Part shown: positions 1-5,748 of the stretch, piece by piece | How the letters are laid out: each line of letters begins with the position of its first letter | How positions within the stretch are numbered: position 1 is the first letter of the stretch | From: Candidatus Hydrogenedentota bacterium | Lineage (GTDB): Bacteria; Hydrogenedentota; Hydrogenedentia; Hydrogenedentales; CAITNO01 | Assembly (NCBI GenBank): GCA_029554925.1 | Contig: JAKPUV010000379.1 | Location: 1 to 6,321 of the forward strand | Length of the DNA: 6,321 nt | Reading direction: 5' to 3' | Position numbers and translations under genes: made by a program | Notes under the pieces: model-generated | Seen by the model: only the letters and a program-made list of their open reading frames with translations | What the model was told of the DNA's origin: nothing | Database searches by the model: none

Positions 1-666
1 GAAGGCCCCGCGAACGTTTTCGGCGCGCTCCTTGGGCTTGAGGCGGCTCTGGGCGCGCGTGGGGCGCACGCGGATGAGGGATTCGTCCAGCGCCGCCCGC
101 GGGAACTCGGGCAGCACCTCCTGGGAAAGAAGCAGAGACTGGTTAAATCCCCGCTGCCGGAGGCGAACCGGGTGCAGGGGCACGGGAATGACCAGGTCGT
201 AGAGGCCGACGTCCATGCGCTCGCGCACCATTTCCCGCAGTGCCTCCCCCATCGGGCCGGCGAGCCGCCGCCTTCCGCCGAACTTGAACAGTTTCACCGC
301 CGTCTTCACCAGGTCGTCATAGACGGCGGCCGCGAACACCCGGTCCACCCGCGGATGTTTTTCCTCCCGGCAGTCCGCGCAGGGAAAATGCTCCGGCGCG
401 TTGCCGAGGGCGATCATGCCGGGGTGGGGCTTCCCGCAGCCGGTGCAGTAGGGCGGCTCAATCCAGGGGGCGCGCATCCAGCAGTCGGGGCAGAAGAAGA
501 CATTGTGCTCCGTGAGAATCCGGACGCCACAGGCCTTGCAGTAGACGGGCAGAAAGAGGTTCTTAAGCGCGAGGGCCCAGTCGGGCCACGCGGCGGCCGC
601 GCGGGCGAACCAGGCGGGTACCCGGGCATCGCCGGGCACGGGGGGCTCAGACGGGTTCGCCGCCAT
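1..666 (-). CDS. comF: ComF family protein (double zinc-ribbon plus phosphoribosyltransferase-like), C-terminus cut by window edge
   Basis: ComF/GntX-family protein. In competent bacteria ComF is a cytoplasmic protein needed for DNA uptake or processing; in many other bacteria its role is unknown. The 222 visible residues are open to the window edge. Four CxxC pairs (C43/C46, C59/C62, C74/C77, C96/C99) form the N-terminal zinc-ribbon region. The family signatures follow: VYDDLVKTAVKLFKFGG near 115-131, PVPLHPVRLRQRGFNQ at 161-176, and R-P-T-R-A-Q-S-R-L with NVRGAF at 201-222. The PRPP-binding loop that normally follows lies off the window, so I cannot say whether it is intact. The ATG at 664-666 is the first in frame; it sits inside the 3' end of the amidohydrolase gene (20-bp overlap) and lacks a visible Shine-Dalgarno, so translation is probably coupled. 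The next internal ATG (residue 64) would delete half the cysteines. Family call is firm; a competence role here is not shown. Confidence 0.93.
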   Translation of the reverse strand, partial: MAANPSEPPVPGDARVPAWFARAAAAWPDWALALKNLFLPVYCKACGVRILTEHNVFFCPDCWMRAPWIEPPYCTGCGKPHPGMIALGNAPEHFPCADCREEKHPRVDRVFAAAVYDDLVKTAVKLFKFGGRRRLAGPMGEALREMVRERMDVGLYDLVIPVPLHPVRLRQRGFNQSLLLSQEVLPEFPRAALDESLIRVRPTRAQSRLKPKERAENVRGAF

Positions 667-2074
667 AGAGACGCGCCGCGTTGTTGTGAAACATGTCCTT
701 CACGGTCTCCCCCACGGCCTCCGGGCCGAGCCCGCACTCCCCTCCCCTGCGGGACACGGCGTCCCACACTGCCCGCCGGGTGATGTCGGCGGCGCCCGCC
801 GCCATCTCCACGCTGGTGGCGTCGTTGGAGAACATGAGTTTTGACACCGGGACATAGCCCAACCACGTGTCGAGACTCTCCCGGAGGAAGGCCGGATTCA
901 GAATCGGCTGCCAGCAGGCGTCAATGTGCATGTTGGGGATCACCTTGGCGAGATACCCCGCCTCCTTGGCAAACGGCCAGCAGTGGAGCTGCACGAGCGC
1001 CATGCGCGGGTACCGCCGCGCCAGCGGCTCCAGCGGCAAGGGCGACGACTCAGCGAGGTTGTTGGTACCGACATGACACTGAAAGGGCCACCCCCGGTCG
1101 TTCGCCTGGGCGCAGCACGCATGCACCACCCAGTCCTCAAAGGCCCGCCGCTGTTCCGCGTCCAGATTTCCGCGAAAGGCGACCGCGCCGTCCTCCCGCG
1201 GCTGGAAGTCCAGGGACCGTGAATACGCCTGCAACTGCTTGATGCCCACGGCGCCGGAGCGGGCGGCAAGGTCAAGCACCCGCCCGATGAACTCCCGCCA
1301 GGACTTTGCGTCCACAGGGTCCACGCCGACCGCATCGGCCAGAACCTCACGCCGGGGACTCCTCTCCCGCCAAAGGTCCAGAAATCCCTCGACACGAAGC
1401 ACGGATCGGGTGAAGGACGCCTCCTCCCTGCCCGCCGGGGTGTCCATGCCCCGAAGGTAGTATTCCGGATGGACGGGACGGATCAGGTTCCTCAAGGAGG
1501 CCTTTTTCATCGCCTGCCGGTACCATCCACACAGGGCCCCGTAGGCCTCGCCGACCTTGCGGTCCGCAGCGGACCATGCGGCGCAGTCAAGGCCCTCCAG
1601 CCGCTCCCCATGCAGCAGCTCCACGCCGCGGGCCGTGCATTGGAACACGCCGGTGGTCCGGTGCCGCCGCAGCGCGGGGGTCACGGATGCCAGGGCCTGC
1701 TCCGGGGCCTTCCCCCACCAGGCGAAGAAGTCGGACTTTCCCGCCTCCCGCGCGGGGATGTCCCAGTCCACCCCCTCCGACCGGAGCCATCCGCCGCCGT
1801 AAGGATCGAACACCAGGTCCCATACGCTGACCGGGCGGGAAGGGAGGGCGCCTGCCTCAAGGTCCGCACGGAACCCTTCCGGTCCCATGAGCGGGCCGAT
1901 GCTTCCCCAGTGCTCATGGGCACAGTAGACGGGATACTCTTTGCCTTTAAAGGTCTCGTCACACCCCTCCGCCCCGGGACCGGGCGCGCCGGAGGCGGGA
2001 AGCGCCACCGCCGCGGCGGATCCCGCCATTCCCCAGCCCAGGAAGGCCCTCCTCGACCCGGATTCCGGTCTCAT
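647..2074 (-). CDS. Tat-exported metal-dependent hydrolase, amidohydrolase-2-like
   Basis: 475-aa protein of the amidohydrolase superfamily, most like the amidohydrolase-2 group (PF04909 type). These are TIM-barrel metal enzymes that hydrolyse or decarboxylate small cyclic or acidic substrates. A Tat leader is visible: S7-R8-R9-A-F-L followed by a hydrophobic Ala/Gly stretch to about residue 30. Candidate metal ligands appear in the expected order: H53-x-H55 (CAHEHWGS), H334 (QCHVGT), H364 (QLHCWPF) and D418 (FSNDATS). K279 in GIKQLQAY could be a further active-site residue. The C-terminal HNNAARLYG matches the usual NNxxRLYG ending of the family. The frame is open to an ATG at 2251, but that extension lies inside the transporter gene and would bury the Tat signal. 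The ATG at 2072-2074 overlaps the transporter stop as ATGA, which implies translational coupling. The substrate is unknown; a uronate-isomerase-like or lactonase activity is possible but unsupported. Confidence 0.86.
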   Translation of the reverse strand: MRPESGSRRAFLGWGMAGSAAAVALPASGAPGPGAEGCDETFKGKEYPVYCAHEHWGSIGPLMGPEGFRADLEAGALPSRPVSVWDLVFDPYGGGWLRSEGVDWDIPAREAGKSDFFAWWGKAPEQALASVTPALRRHRTTGVFQCTARGVELLHGERLEGLDCAAWSAADRKVGEAYGALCGWYRQAMKKASLRNLIRPVHPEYYLRGMDTPAGREEASFTRSVLRVEGFLDLWRERSPRREVLADAVGVDPVDAKSWREFIGRVLDLAARSGAVGIKQLQAYSRSLDFQPREDGAVAFRGNLDAEQRRAFEDWVVHACCAQANDRGWPFQCHVGTNNLAESSPLPLEPLARRYPRMALVQLHCWPFAKEAGYLAKVIPNMHIDACWQPILNPAFLRESLDTWLGYVPVSKLMFSNDATSVEMAAGAADITRRAVWDAVSRRGGECGLGPEAVGETVKDMFHNNAARLYGGEPV

Positions 2075-3876
2075 CCCCGGGACGCCTGCTCTTCCGGCGA
2101 CTGAAGGAGTCTCGGCCAGGCCTTTGCCAGGGCCACCGAGGCCGCCAGCGCGATGACCGTGGTCACGGACGCAAGGCCGTACTGTCCATAGAGCCAGTAT
2201 CCGGTGGCGAAAAGCGCGCCGTAAATGGCGACACAGCCCAGCGCCATGCACAGGATGCCCTCAGGCACCCGCCAGCGGGTGGAGGGATGCGGCCCGCCGT
2301 CATCCCCCGCCTGTTCCGCGATGGCGCGCCATCCGGGGCCGCCGGGATGCACCCGGCGGTAGAACGAGACCAGCACATTGCGGTCCGTTGGGGCGGTCAC
2401 GAGCATGACCACCATCCAGCCGAGCGTGGTCACGCCGACCCCCGACAGAAGCTTGACCCACTGTTCCGGGGCATACCCGGCCTTTCCGGCGAGAAAGAAG
2501 CCCACGGCCACCACAAACGAGATGAGCATGGCGGCGATTTCGGCCGCCGCATTGATCCGCCACCAGAACCAGCGCAGGATGAAGAGGAGGCCCGTGCCCG
2601 CGCCGACCTGGAGCATGAGGTCGAAGTTGTCCTTCGCGGACTCCAGCACCAGGGCCAGCAGGCCGGCCATCACCATGAGCACGCAGGTGATGACGCGCCC
2701 CACCATGACCTGGTCCTTCTCCGACGCGCCGGGGCGCACAAAGCGCAGATAAAAGTCGTTGACCACGTACGACGCCCCCCAGTTCAGATGGGTGGAGATG
2801 GTGGACATGTACGCCGCCACGAGGGAGGCGACCACGATGCCCAGTATCCCGGGCCCCAGGAACGTGAGCATGGCCGGGTAGGCCATGTCGTGGTTCACGA
2901 TGTTCGCCGCGTGGGGGAAGGCCGCCTTCAGGGAGTCAATGGAGGGGAAGACCAGCAGCGAGCACAGCGCCACGATGATCCACGGCCAGGGGCGGAGGGC
3001 GTAGTGGGCGGCGTTGAAGAAGAACACCGCGCCCACGGCGTTCTTCTCATCCTTCGCCGCCAGCATGCGCTGGGCGACATAGCCGCCGCCGCCGGGCTCC
3101 GACCCCGGATACCACACGCTCCACCACTGCACGGCGAGGGGGAGAACGAAGATGGAGACCAGCATGCTCACGTCCCCGGAGGCGAAATCCGGGAAGACGG
3201 AGAGTTTCGAGGAAAGCTCGGGGTGGTTCAAAAGGCCCTGGAGCCCGCCGACCTCCGGGCGTCCGAGGGCCACATAGGCGGCGCACACGGAACCCACCAT
3301 GGCAATGGCGAACTGGAGAAAGTCCGTGATCAGCACGCCGCGCAGGCCGCCCAGGGAGCTGTACGCCACGGTGACCACGCCGGCCACAACGACGGTTTTC
3401 ATGGGGCTCATGTTGAGCATGACGCTGCCGATCTTGATGGCGGCCAGCGTCACGGAGGCCATGATGATGGTGTTGAAGAACACGCCCAGATACAGGGCGC
3501 GGAACCCGCGCAGAAACGCCGCCGGCTTCCCGCTGTAGCGCACCTCGTAGAACTCAACATCCGTAAGCACCCCGGAGCGCCGCCAGAGCTGGGCGTAGAC
3601 AAACACCGTCAGCAGGCCCGTCAGCAGGAAAGCCCACCACTCCCAGTTGCCCGCCACGCCGTTCCGCCGGACAATGTCCGTGACCAGGTTGGGCGTGTCC
3701 GTCGAGAAGGTGGTGGCCACCATGGACACCCCGAGCAGCCACCAGGGCATGCTCCTGCCCGCCGCGAAAAACTCCTCGGAACTCGACCCGGCCTTTCGCG
3801 TCACGGCCAGACCGATGAGGAGGGACACGGCAAAGAAGAGAAGGATGATCACCCAGTCCACGGGCTGAAGAAACAT
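2071..3876 (-). CDS. Sodium:solute symporter (SSS / SLC5 family)
   Basis: 601-aa inner-membrane protein with roughly 14-15 hydrophobic segments and the LeuT-like SSS layout. It should import a small solute (sugar, sugar acid, carboxylate or similar) coupled to Na+. The N-terminus (VDWVIILLFFAVSLLIGLAV, 6-25) is followed by the family pattern EEFFAAGRSMPWWLLGVSMV. ATTFSTDTP (54-62) is the first core helix, which helps form the Na2 site. VAAYMSTISTHLNWGASY (353-370) is the matching core helix 8; its Ser/Thr cluster (S358, T359, S361) corresponds to the Na+-binding serines known in vSGLT. The region around GGLRGVLITDFLQF (176-189) is also typical. A loop of about 40 residues (500-538) precedes two extra C-terminal helices. 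Start ATG 3874-3876 has a GGAG motif at 3884-3887 with 7-nt spacing. The gene lies 37 bp after the lipoprotein and overlaps the hydrolase by 4 bp. The substrate cannot be assigned from sequence. Confidence 0.95.
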   Translation of the reverse strand: MFLQPVDWVIILLFFAVSLLIGLAVTRKAGSSSEEFFAAGRSMPWWLLGVSMVATTFSTDTPNLVTDIVRRNGVAGNWEWWAFLLTGLLTVFVYAQLWRRSGVLTDVEFYEVRYSGKPAAFLRGFRALYLGVFFNTIIMASVTLAAIKIGSVMLNMSPMKTVVVAGVVTVAYSSLGGLRGVLITDFLQFAIAMVGSVCAAYVALGRPEVGGLQGLLNHPELSSKLSVFPDFASGDVSMLVSIFVLPLAVQWWSVWYPGSEPGGGGYVAQRMLAAKDEKNAVGAVFFFNAAHYALRPWPWIIVALCSLLVFPSIDSLKAAFPHAANIVNHDMAYPAMLTFLGPGILGIVVASLVAAYMSTISTHLNWGASYVVNDFYLRFVRPGASEKDQVMVGRVITCVLMVMAGLLALVLESAKDNFDLMLQVGAGTGLLFILRWFWWRINAAAEIAAMLISFVVAVGFFLAGKAGYAPEQWVKLLSGVGVTTLGWMVVMLVTAPTDRNVLVSFYRRVHPGGPGWRAIAEQAGDDGGPHPSTRWRVPEGILCMALGCVAIYGALFATGYWLYGQYGLASVTTVIALAASVALAKAWPRLLQSPEEQASRG

Positions 3877-3913
3877 TGGTGTGCTCCGGGAGTTGTTCTT
3901 GCTTGCGGCGGGG

Positions 3914-4348
3914 TTAGTTCACGGGGGTGAGCGTCCAGGAATCCTGGAGGGTCAGGGCGTCGGGCCGCAGCGTGTCCGTGCCCAGCTGAATCTGCAGCAT
4001 GCCCGCAGAGACCTCATAGATGCCCAGCCAGGTCTTGGTCCCGTCGCCGCGCACCACCGTGATGTCCAGCTGTCTGGGGCGTTTTCCGGCCTTGACCGTG
4101 TAGGTCCCCGTGTCCCCGTTGTACAGGAATCCGCCGTCCGTGAGATAGGTCGGCCCCTCGTACAGGAACTCCCCGTCCTGGAAGGTCAGGAAGATGTCCC
4201 GGGAGAATCCCAGCAGGTCCACGATGGTCGTCTTCCATTTCCCTTGAATCTGGCAGGAATCTATGCCAAAGCACGCCACTCCCGGACAGCCGGAAAGCCC
4301 GACCGCCACGACCAGGGAAACCACCGCAACCAGAAAAGCACGCTTCAT
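3914..4348 (-). CDS. Small lipoprotein with TIGR03067-like (lipocalin-like) domain
   Basis: 144-aa predicted lipoprotein. MKRAFLVAVVSLVVAVGLSGC (1-21) is a signal peptide with lipobox L18-S-G-C21; Pro at +2 does not resemble an inner-membrane retention signal. The mature part is about 120 residues and beta-rich. It begins with I-Q-G-K-W (35-39), then G-x-Y-T-V (81-85), P-R-Q-L-D-I (91-96), LGIYEVSAGMLQIQL (108-122) and LRPDAL (127-132). This order (I-x-G-x-W, G-x-Y, P-x-x-x-D, GIYE, L-x-I, RP) resembles TIGR03067, a domain of unknown function mostly known from Planctomycetota. C26 and C32 could form a disulfide. The start at 4346-4348 was chosen over the upstream ATG at 4429 because of the perfect RBS (4357-4364) and because the signal peptide then begins at residue 1. 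It is the first gene of the minus-strand unit; whether it serves the transporter is unknown. Confidence 0.83.
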   Translation of the reverse strand: MKRAFLVAVVSLVVAVGLSGCPGVACFGIDSCQIQGKWKTTIVDLLGFSRDIFLTFQDGEFLYEGPTYLTDGGFLYNGDTGTYTVKAGKRPRQLDITVVRGDGTKTWLGIYEVSAGMLQIQLGTDTLRPDALTLQDSWTLTPVN

Positions 4349-4356
4349 GACCCAAT

Positions 4357-4364
4357 CCTCCTTT
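4357..4364 (-). promoter_or_regulatory. Strong Shine-Dalgarno that fixes the lipoprotein start
   Basis: On the minus strand this reads AAAGGAGG, 8 nt before the ATG at 4348. It decides in favour of this start rather than the in-frame ATG at 4429, and it places the lipoprotein signal peptide exactly at the N-terminus. Confidence 0.85.
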
Positions 4365-4385
4365 GCTGGACGCCCACCGCTTGGA

Positions 4386-4400
4386 CCGGACACCGTCCGG
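4386..4400 (-). repeat. Short perfect inverted repeat in the lipoprotein leader
   Basis: CCGGAC (4386-4391) and GTCCGG (4395-4400) form perfect 6-bp arms around a 3-nt centre. If the candidate promoter at 4428-4457 is used, the element is in the 5' leader, between transcription start and RBS. It could be an operator half-site pair or an RNA hairpin. In GC-rich DNA such a repeat can also be chance. Confidence 0.3.
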
Positions 4401-4427
4401 GCCGCTCCGACCCTCTTGCAGTCACTC

Positions 4428-4457
4428 ATTCTAGTGAAGGGACTTCGACAACATCAA
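4428..4457 (-). promoter_or_regulatory. Candidate sigma70-type promoter for the lipoprotein-symporter-hydrolase-comF unit
   Basis: Read on the minus strand, TTGATG (4457-4452) and TAGAAT (4433-4428) are separated by 18 bp. The -10 box matches TATAAT at 5 of 6 positions and the -35 box matches TTGACA at 4 of 6. Transcription would start near 4421, giving a leader of about 70 nt before the ATG at 4348. It is the best match I found upstream of the unit, but sigma preferences in this lineage are unknown. Confidence 0.42.
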
Positions 4458-4483
4458 ACAAACCGCGGCGGCCCTTGCCTTGG

Positions 4484-4512
4484 TTGAATGCGTGCCTTAT
4501 CGGGGATACACT
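4484..4512 (+). promoter_or_regulatory. Candidate sigma70-type promoter for the propeller gene
   Basis: TTGAAT (4484-4489) and TACACT (4507-4512) are separated by exactly 17 bp, with 4 of 6 matches in each box. The start would fall near 4519, leaving a leader of about 30 nt that contains the AAAGGA ribosome site. Spacing and position are good; the boxes themselves are moderate. Confidence 0.38.
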
Positions 4513-4538
4513 GTCTTGATGGATTGACCAGACACCGG

Positions 4539-4544
4539 AAAGGA
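4539..4544 (+). promoter_or_regulatory. Ribosome binding site of the propeller gene
   Basis: AAAGGA lies 5 nt before the ATG at 4550, supporting that start and thus the twin-arginine leader that begins within the first 20 residues. Confidence 0.65.
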
Positions 4545-4549
4545 CTCTC

Positions 4550-5665
4550 ATGACGCTCCCCTTTGACGGCCCCCTTCCCGTCCACCGAAGGCGTTTTCTT
4601 AAGACATGCACGGTGGCGGCCCTGGGTGCGATGACAAGCCTGCCGTCCCGGGCGGACCTCTCCCCCTCGCAAGCAGAGGCCGTAATGTCTCGCGTGCGCA
4701 CACCGCGCAAGCATCCGTCACTGGTTCTGTCCCCCTCCTTCCAGGAGGGCGCGTATGACGCCCTGGCCGTGGACTGCCCTTTTGCCTTCGCGCATGACGG
4801 CGCGTATTGGCTCGTGCACATTGGGTTTGACGGCATCGGTTACCGAACGGGGATAGCGCGTTCGGAGGATTTGATTCACTGGGAGAAAGAGGGCGTCATC
4901 CTCGACCGGGGGCCGGCCGGGTCCGTGACGGAGTACAACGCCGCGCTCACCTGGATTGTCCGCGACAACGACCTGTACGGTCCCGGGACGCTGAAGCGGG
5001 TGAACGACCGCTTTCTGGGCACCTACCACGCCTATCCAAAGCCGGGCTACGAGACGGGTCCGGCGGCCATCGGCCTGTGCTGGAGCGATGATTTGCGCCA
5101 CTGGACCGTGGAGCCCCCCTGCTTGCGCGCGTCTGACGCCGATGCCGACCCGTGGGAATGCGGTGGCCTGTACAAGTCCTGCCTGATGGAACATGAGGGC
5201 ACCTTCTTCCTGTTCTACAACGCCAAGACCAGGACAGAGCCCTGGGTGGAGCAGACGGGGTTGGCGATTTCGACGGACCTGAAGACCTGGACGCGCGCCG
5301 ACGGGAATCCCCTGCTGCCCGTGGGCCCCAAGGGGGCCGTGGACGACATCTTCTGCAGCGACCCGGGCGTGGTCCGGGTGGACGGCCTGTGGGCCCTGTT
5401 TTTCTACACCCTTTCCAGCGACGGGAAGGCTCGGGACTCGGTCGCCCTGTCGGAGGACCTGAAGACCTGGCGAAAGTCCGGCGAGATTCTGGTGGACGTG
5501 GGCGCACCCGGCGACGTGGACGCGCGCTACGCCCACAAGCCCTCCGTGATCACCCGGGAAGGGCGTCTGTACCATTTCTACTGCGCCGTCGCCCCGTCGC
5601 CCGAGCGGGCGGTGGGGCCGTACAGGACCTCCGAGACTCGGGGCATCGCCGTGGCGATGTCCTGA
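4550..5665 (+). CDS. Tat-exported beta-propeller protein, probable glycoside hydrolase (GH43/GH32-like fold)
   Basis: 371-aa protein with the five-bladed propeller pattern of GH43, GH32, GH62, GH117 and GH130 enzymes, which cleave or phosphorolyse glycosidic bonds. The Tat leader H-R-R-R-F-L-K (12-18) precedes a hydrophobic stretch and an L-P-S-R-A end near 35, so it should be exported folded. Four copies of the blade motif S-x-D-L-x-x-W are visible: SEDLIHW (105), SDDLRHW (179), STDLKTW (241) and SEDLKTW (301). Acidic residues that could be catalytic sit in V-D75-C-P, D200-P-W-E203-C-G-G and C-S-D271-P-G-V; W-E-C recalls the acid/base E-C motif of GH32. HKPSVITREGRLYHFY (329-344) is a further blade. 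Start ATG 4550 has AAAGGA at 4539-4544, 5 nt away. It is divergent from the lipoprotein-symporter-hydrolase unit and may supply its substrate. The fold is well supported; the GH family, substrate and even catalysis are not established. Confidence 0.82.
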   Translation: MTLPFDGPLPVHRRRFLKTCTVAALGAMTSLPSRADLSPSQAEAVMSRVRTPRKHPSLVLSPSFQEGAYDALAVDCPFAFAHDGAYWLVHIGFDGIGYRTGIARSEDLIHWEKEGVILDRGPAGSVTEYNAALTWIVRDNDLYGPGTLKRVNDRFLGTYHAYPKPGYETGPAAIGLCWSDDLRHWTVEPPCLRASDADADPWECGGLYKSCLMEHEGTFFLFYNAKTRTEPWVEQTGLAISTDLKTWTRADGNPLLPVGPKGAVDDIFCSDPGVVRVDGLWALFFYTLSSDGKARDSVALSEDLKTWRKSGEILVDVGAPGDVDARYAHKPSVITREGRLYHFYCAVAPSPERAVGPYRTSETRGIAVAMS

Positions 5666-5692
5666 GCCGTTCCCCACGCCGCGTTGATTATG

Positions 5693-5698
5693 TACAAT
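5693..5698 (+). promoter_or_regulatory. Candidate -10 box upstream of the UbiB-family gene
   Basis: TACAAT matches TATAAT at 5 of 6 positions and lies in a short AT-rich island (5684-5700) in otherwise GC-rich DNA, about 50 bp before the ATG at 5749. The sequence 17 bp upstream (TTCCCC) is a poor -35 box. It suggests the kinase-like gene has its own promoter rather than only read-through from the propeller gene. Confidence 0.33.
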
Positions 5699-5703
5699 GT
5701 CCC

Positions 5704-5724
5704 CCGGAGCGCGCGGCGCGCCGG
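5704..5724 (+). other. GC-rich imperfect hairpin between the propeller and UbiB-family genes
   Basis: CCGG (5704-5707) pairs with CCGG (5721-5724), and CGCG (5710-5713) pairs with CGCG (5717-5720), with a 2-nt bulge and a 3-nt loop. No T-tract follows, so it is not a standard intrinsic terminator. It may be a leader structure or attenuating hairpin, or simply a product of high GC. Confidence 0.25.
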
Positions 5725-5735
5725 ACGCCGCCGGG

Positions 5736-5740
5736 AAAGG
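5736..5740 (+). promoter_or_regulatory. Ribosome binding site of the UbiB-family gene
   Basis: AAAGG lies 8 nt before the ATG at 5749 and 11 nt before the adjacent in-frame ATG at 5752. The spacing favours the first of the two. Confidence 0.55.
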
Positions 5741-5748
5741 CACACGCC

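Larger units (their letters stand above)
4349..4549. promoter_or_regulatory. Divergent intergenic control region
   Basis: About 200 bp separate the start codons of the minus-strand lipoprotein gene and the plus-strand propeller gene. This is the largest non-coding stretch in the window. It contains a sigma70-like candidate for each direction, both RBSs and a short inverted repeat. The two candidate -35 boxes are only 26 bp apart (4457 to 4484), so one regulator bound between them could control both units; that is inference. Longer frames crossing this region on both strands lack family features and are regarded as chance. Confidence 0.6.

Noticed and set aside
172..783. A 203-codon plus-strand frame over comF and the hydrolase 3' end.
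   Set aside because: The opposite strand carries unmistakable ComF signatures. This frame has no RBS and a Pro/Arg/Gly-rich composition.
2075..2251. 59-codon N-terminal extension of the hydrolase reading frame.
   Set aside because: It lies wholly inside the symporter's C-terminal coding sequence, is Arg/Gly-rich and would place the Tat signal in mid-protein. The ATGA overlap at 2071-2074 gives a much better start.
3877..3913. Terminator or promoter between the lipoprotein and symporter genes.
   Set aside because: The 37-bp gap holds only the symporter's GGAG site; there is no inverted repeat with a T-tract and no convincing -10/-35 pair.
2287..3930. A 547-codon open frame on the plus strand opposite the symporter gene.
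   Set aside because: Its translation is a low-complexity mix of His, Gly, Arg, Glu and Asp with no domain or membrane features. It is the antisense shadow of a GC-rich membrane-protein gene whose minus-strand product is clearly an SSS transporter.
4349..4429. 27-codon N-terminal extension of the lipoprotein frame.
   Set aside because: It would bury the signal peptide and run through the strong RBS at 4357-4364.
3881..4519. A 212-codon plus-strand frame across the lipoprotein gene and the intergenic region.
   Set aside because: It is antisense to a lipoprotein with a clear lipobox and RBS, and its own translation shows no family features.
5666..5748. Intrinsic terminator after the propeller gene.
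   Set aside because: The only hairpin (5704-5724) is not followed by a T-run and lies downstream of a possible -10 box, so a terminator call is not supported.
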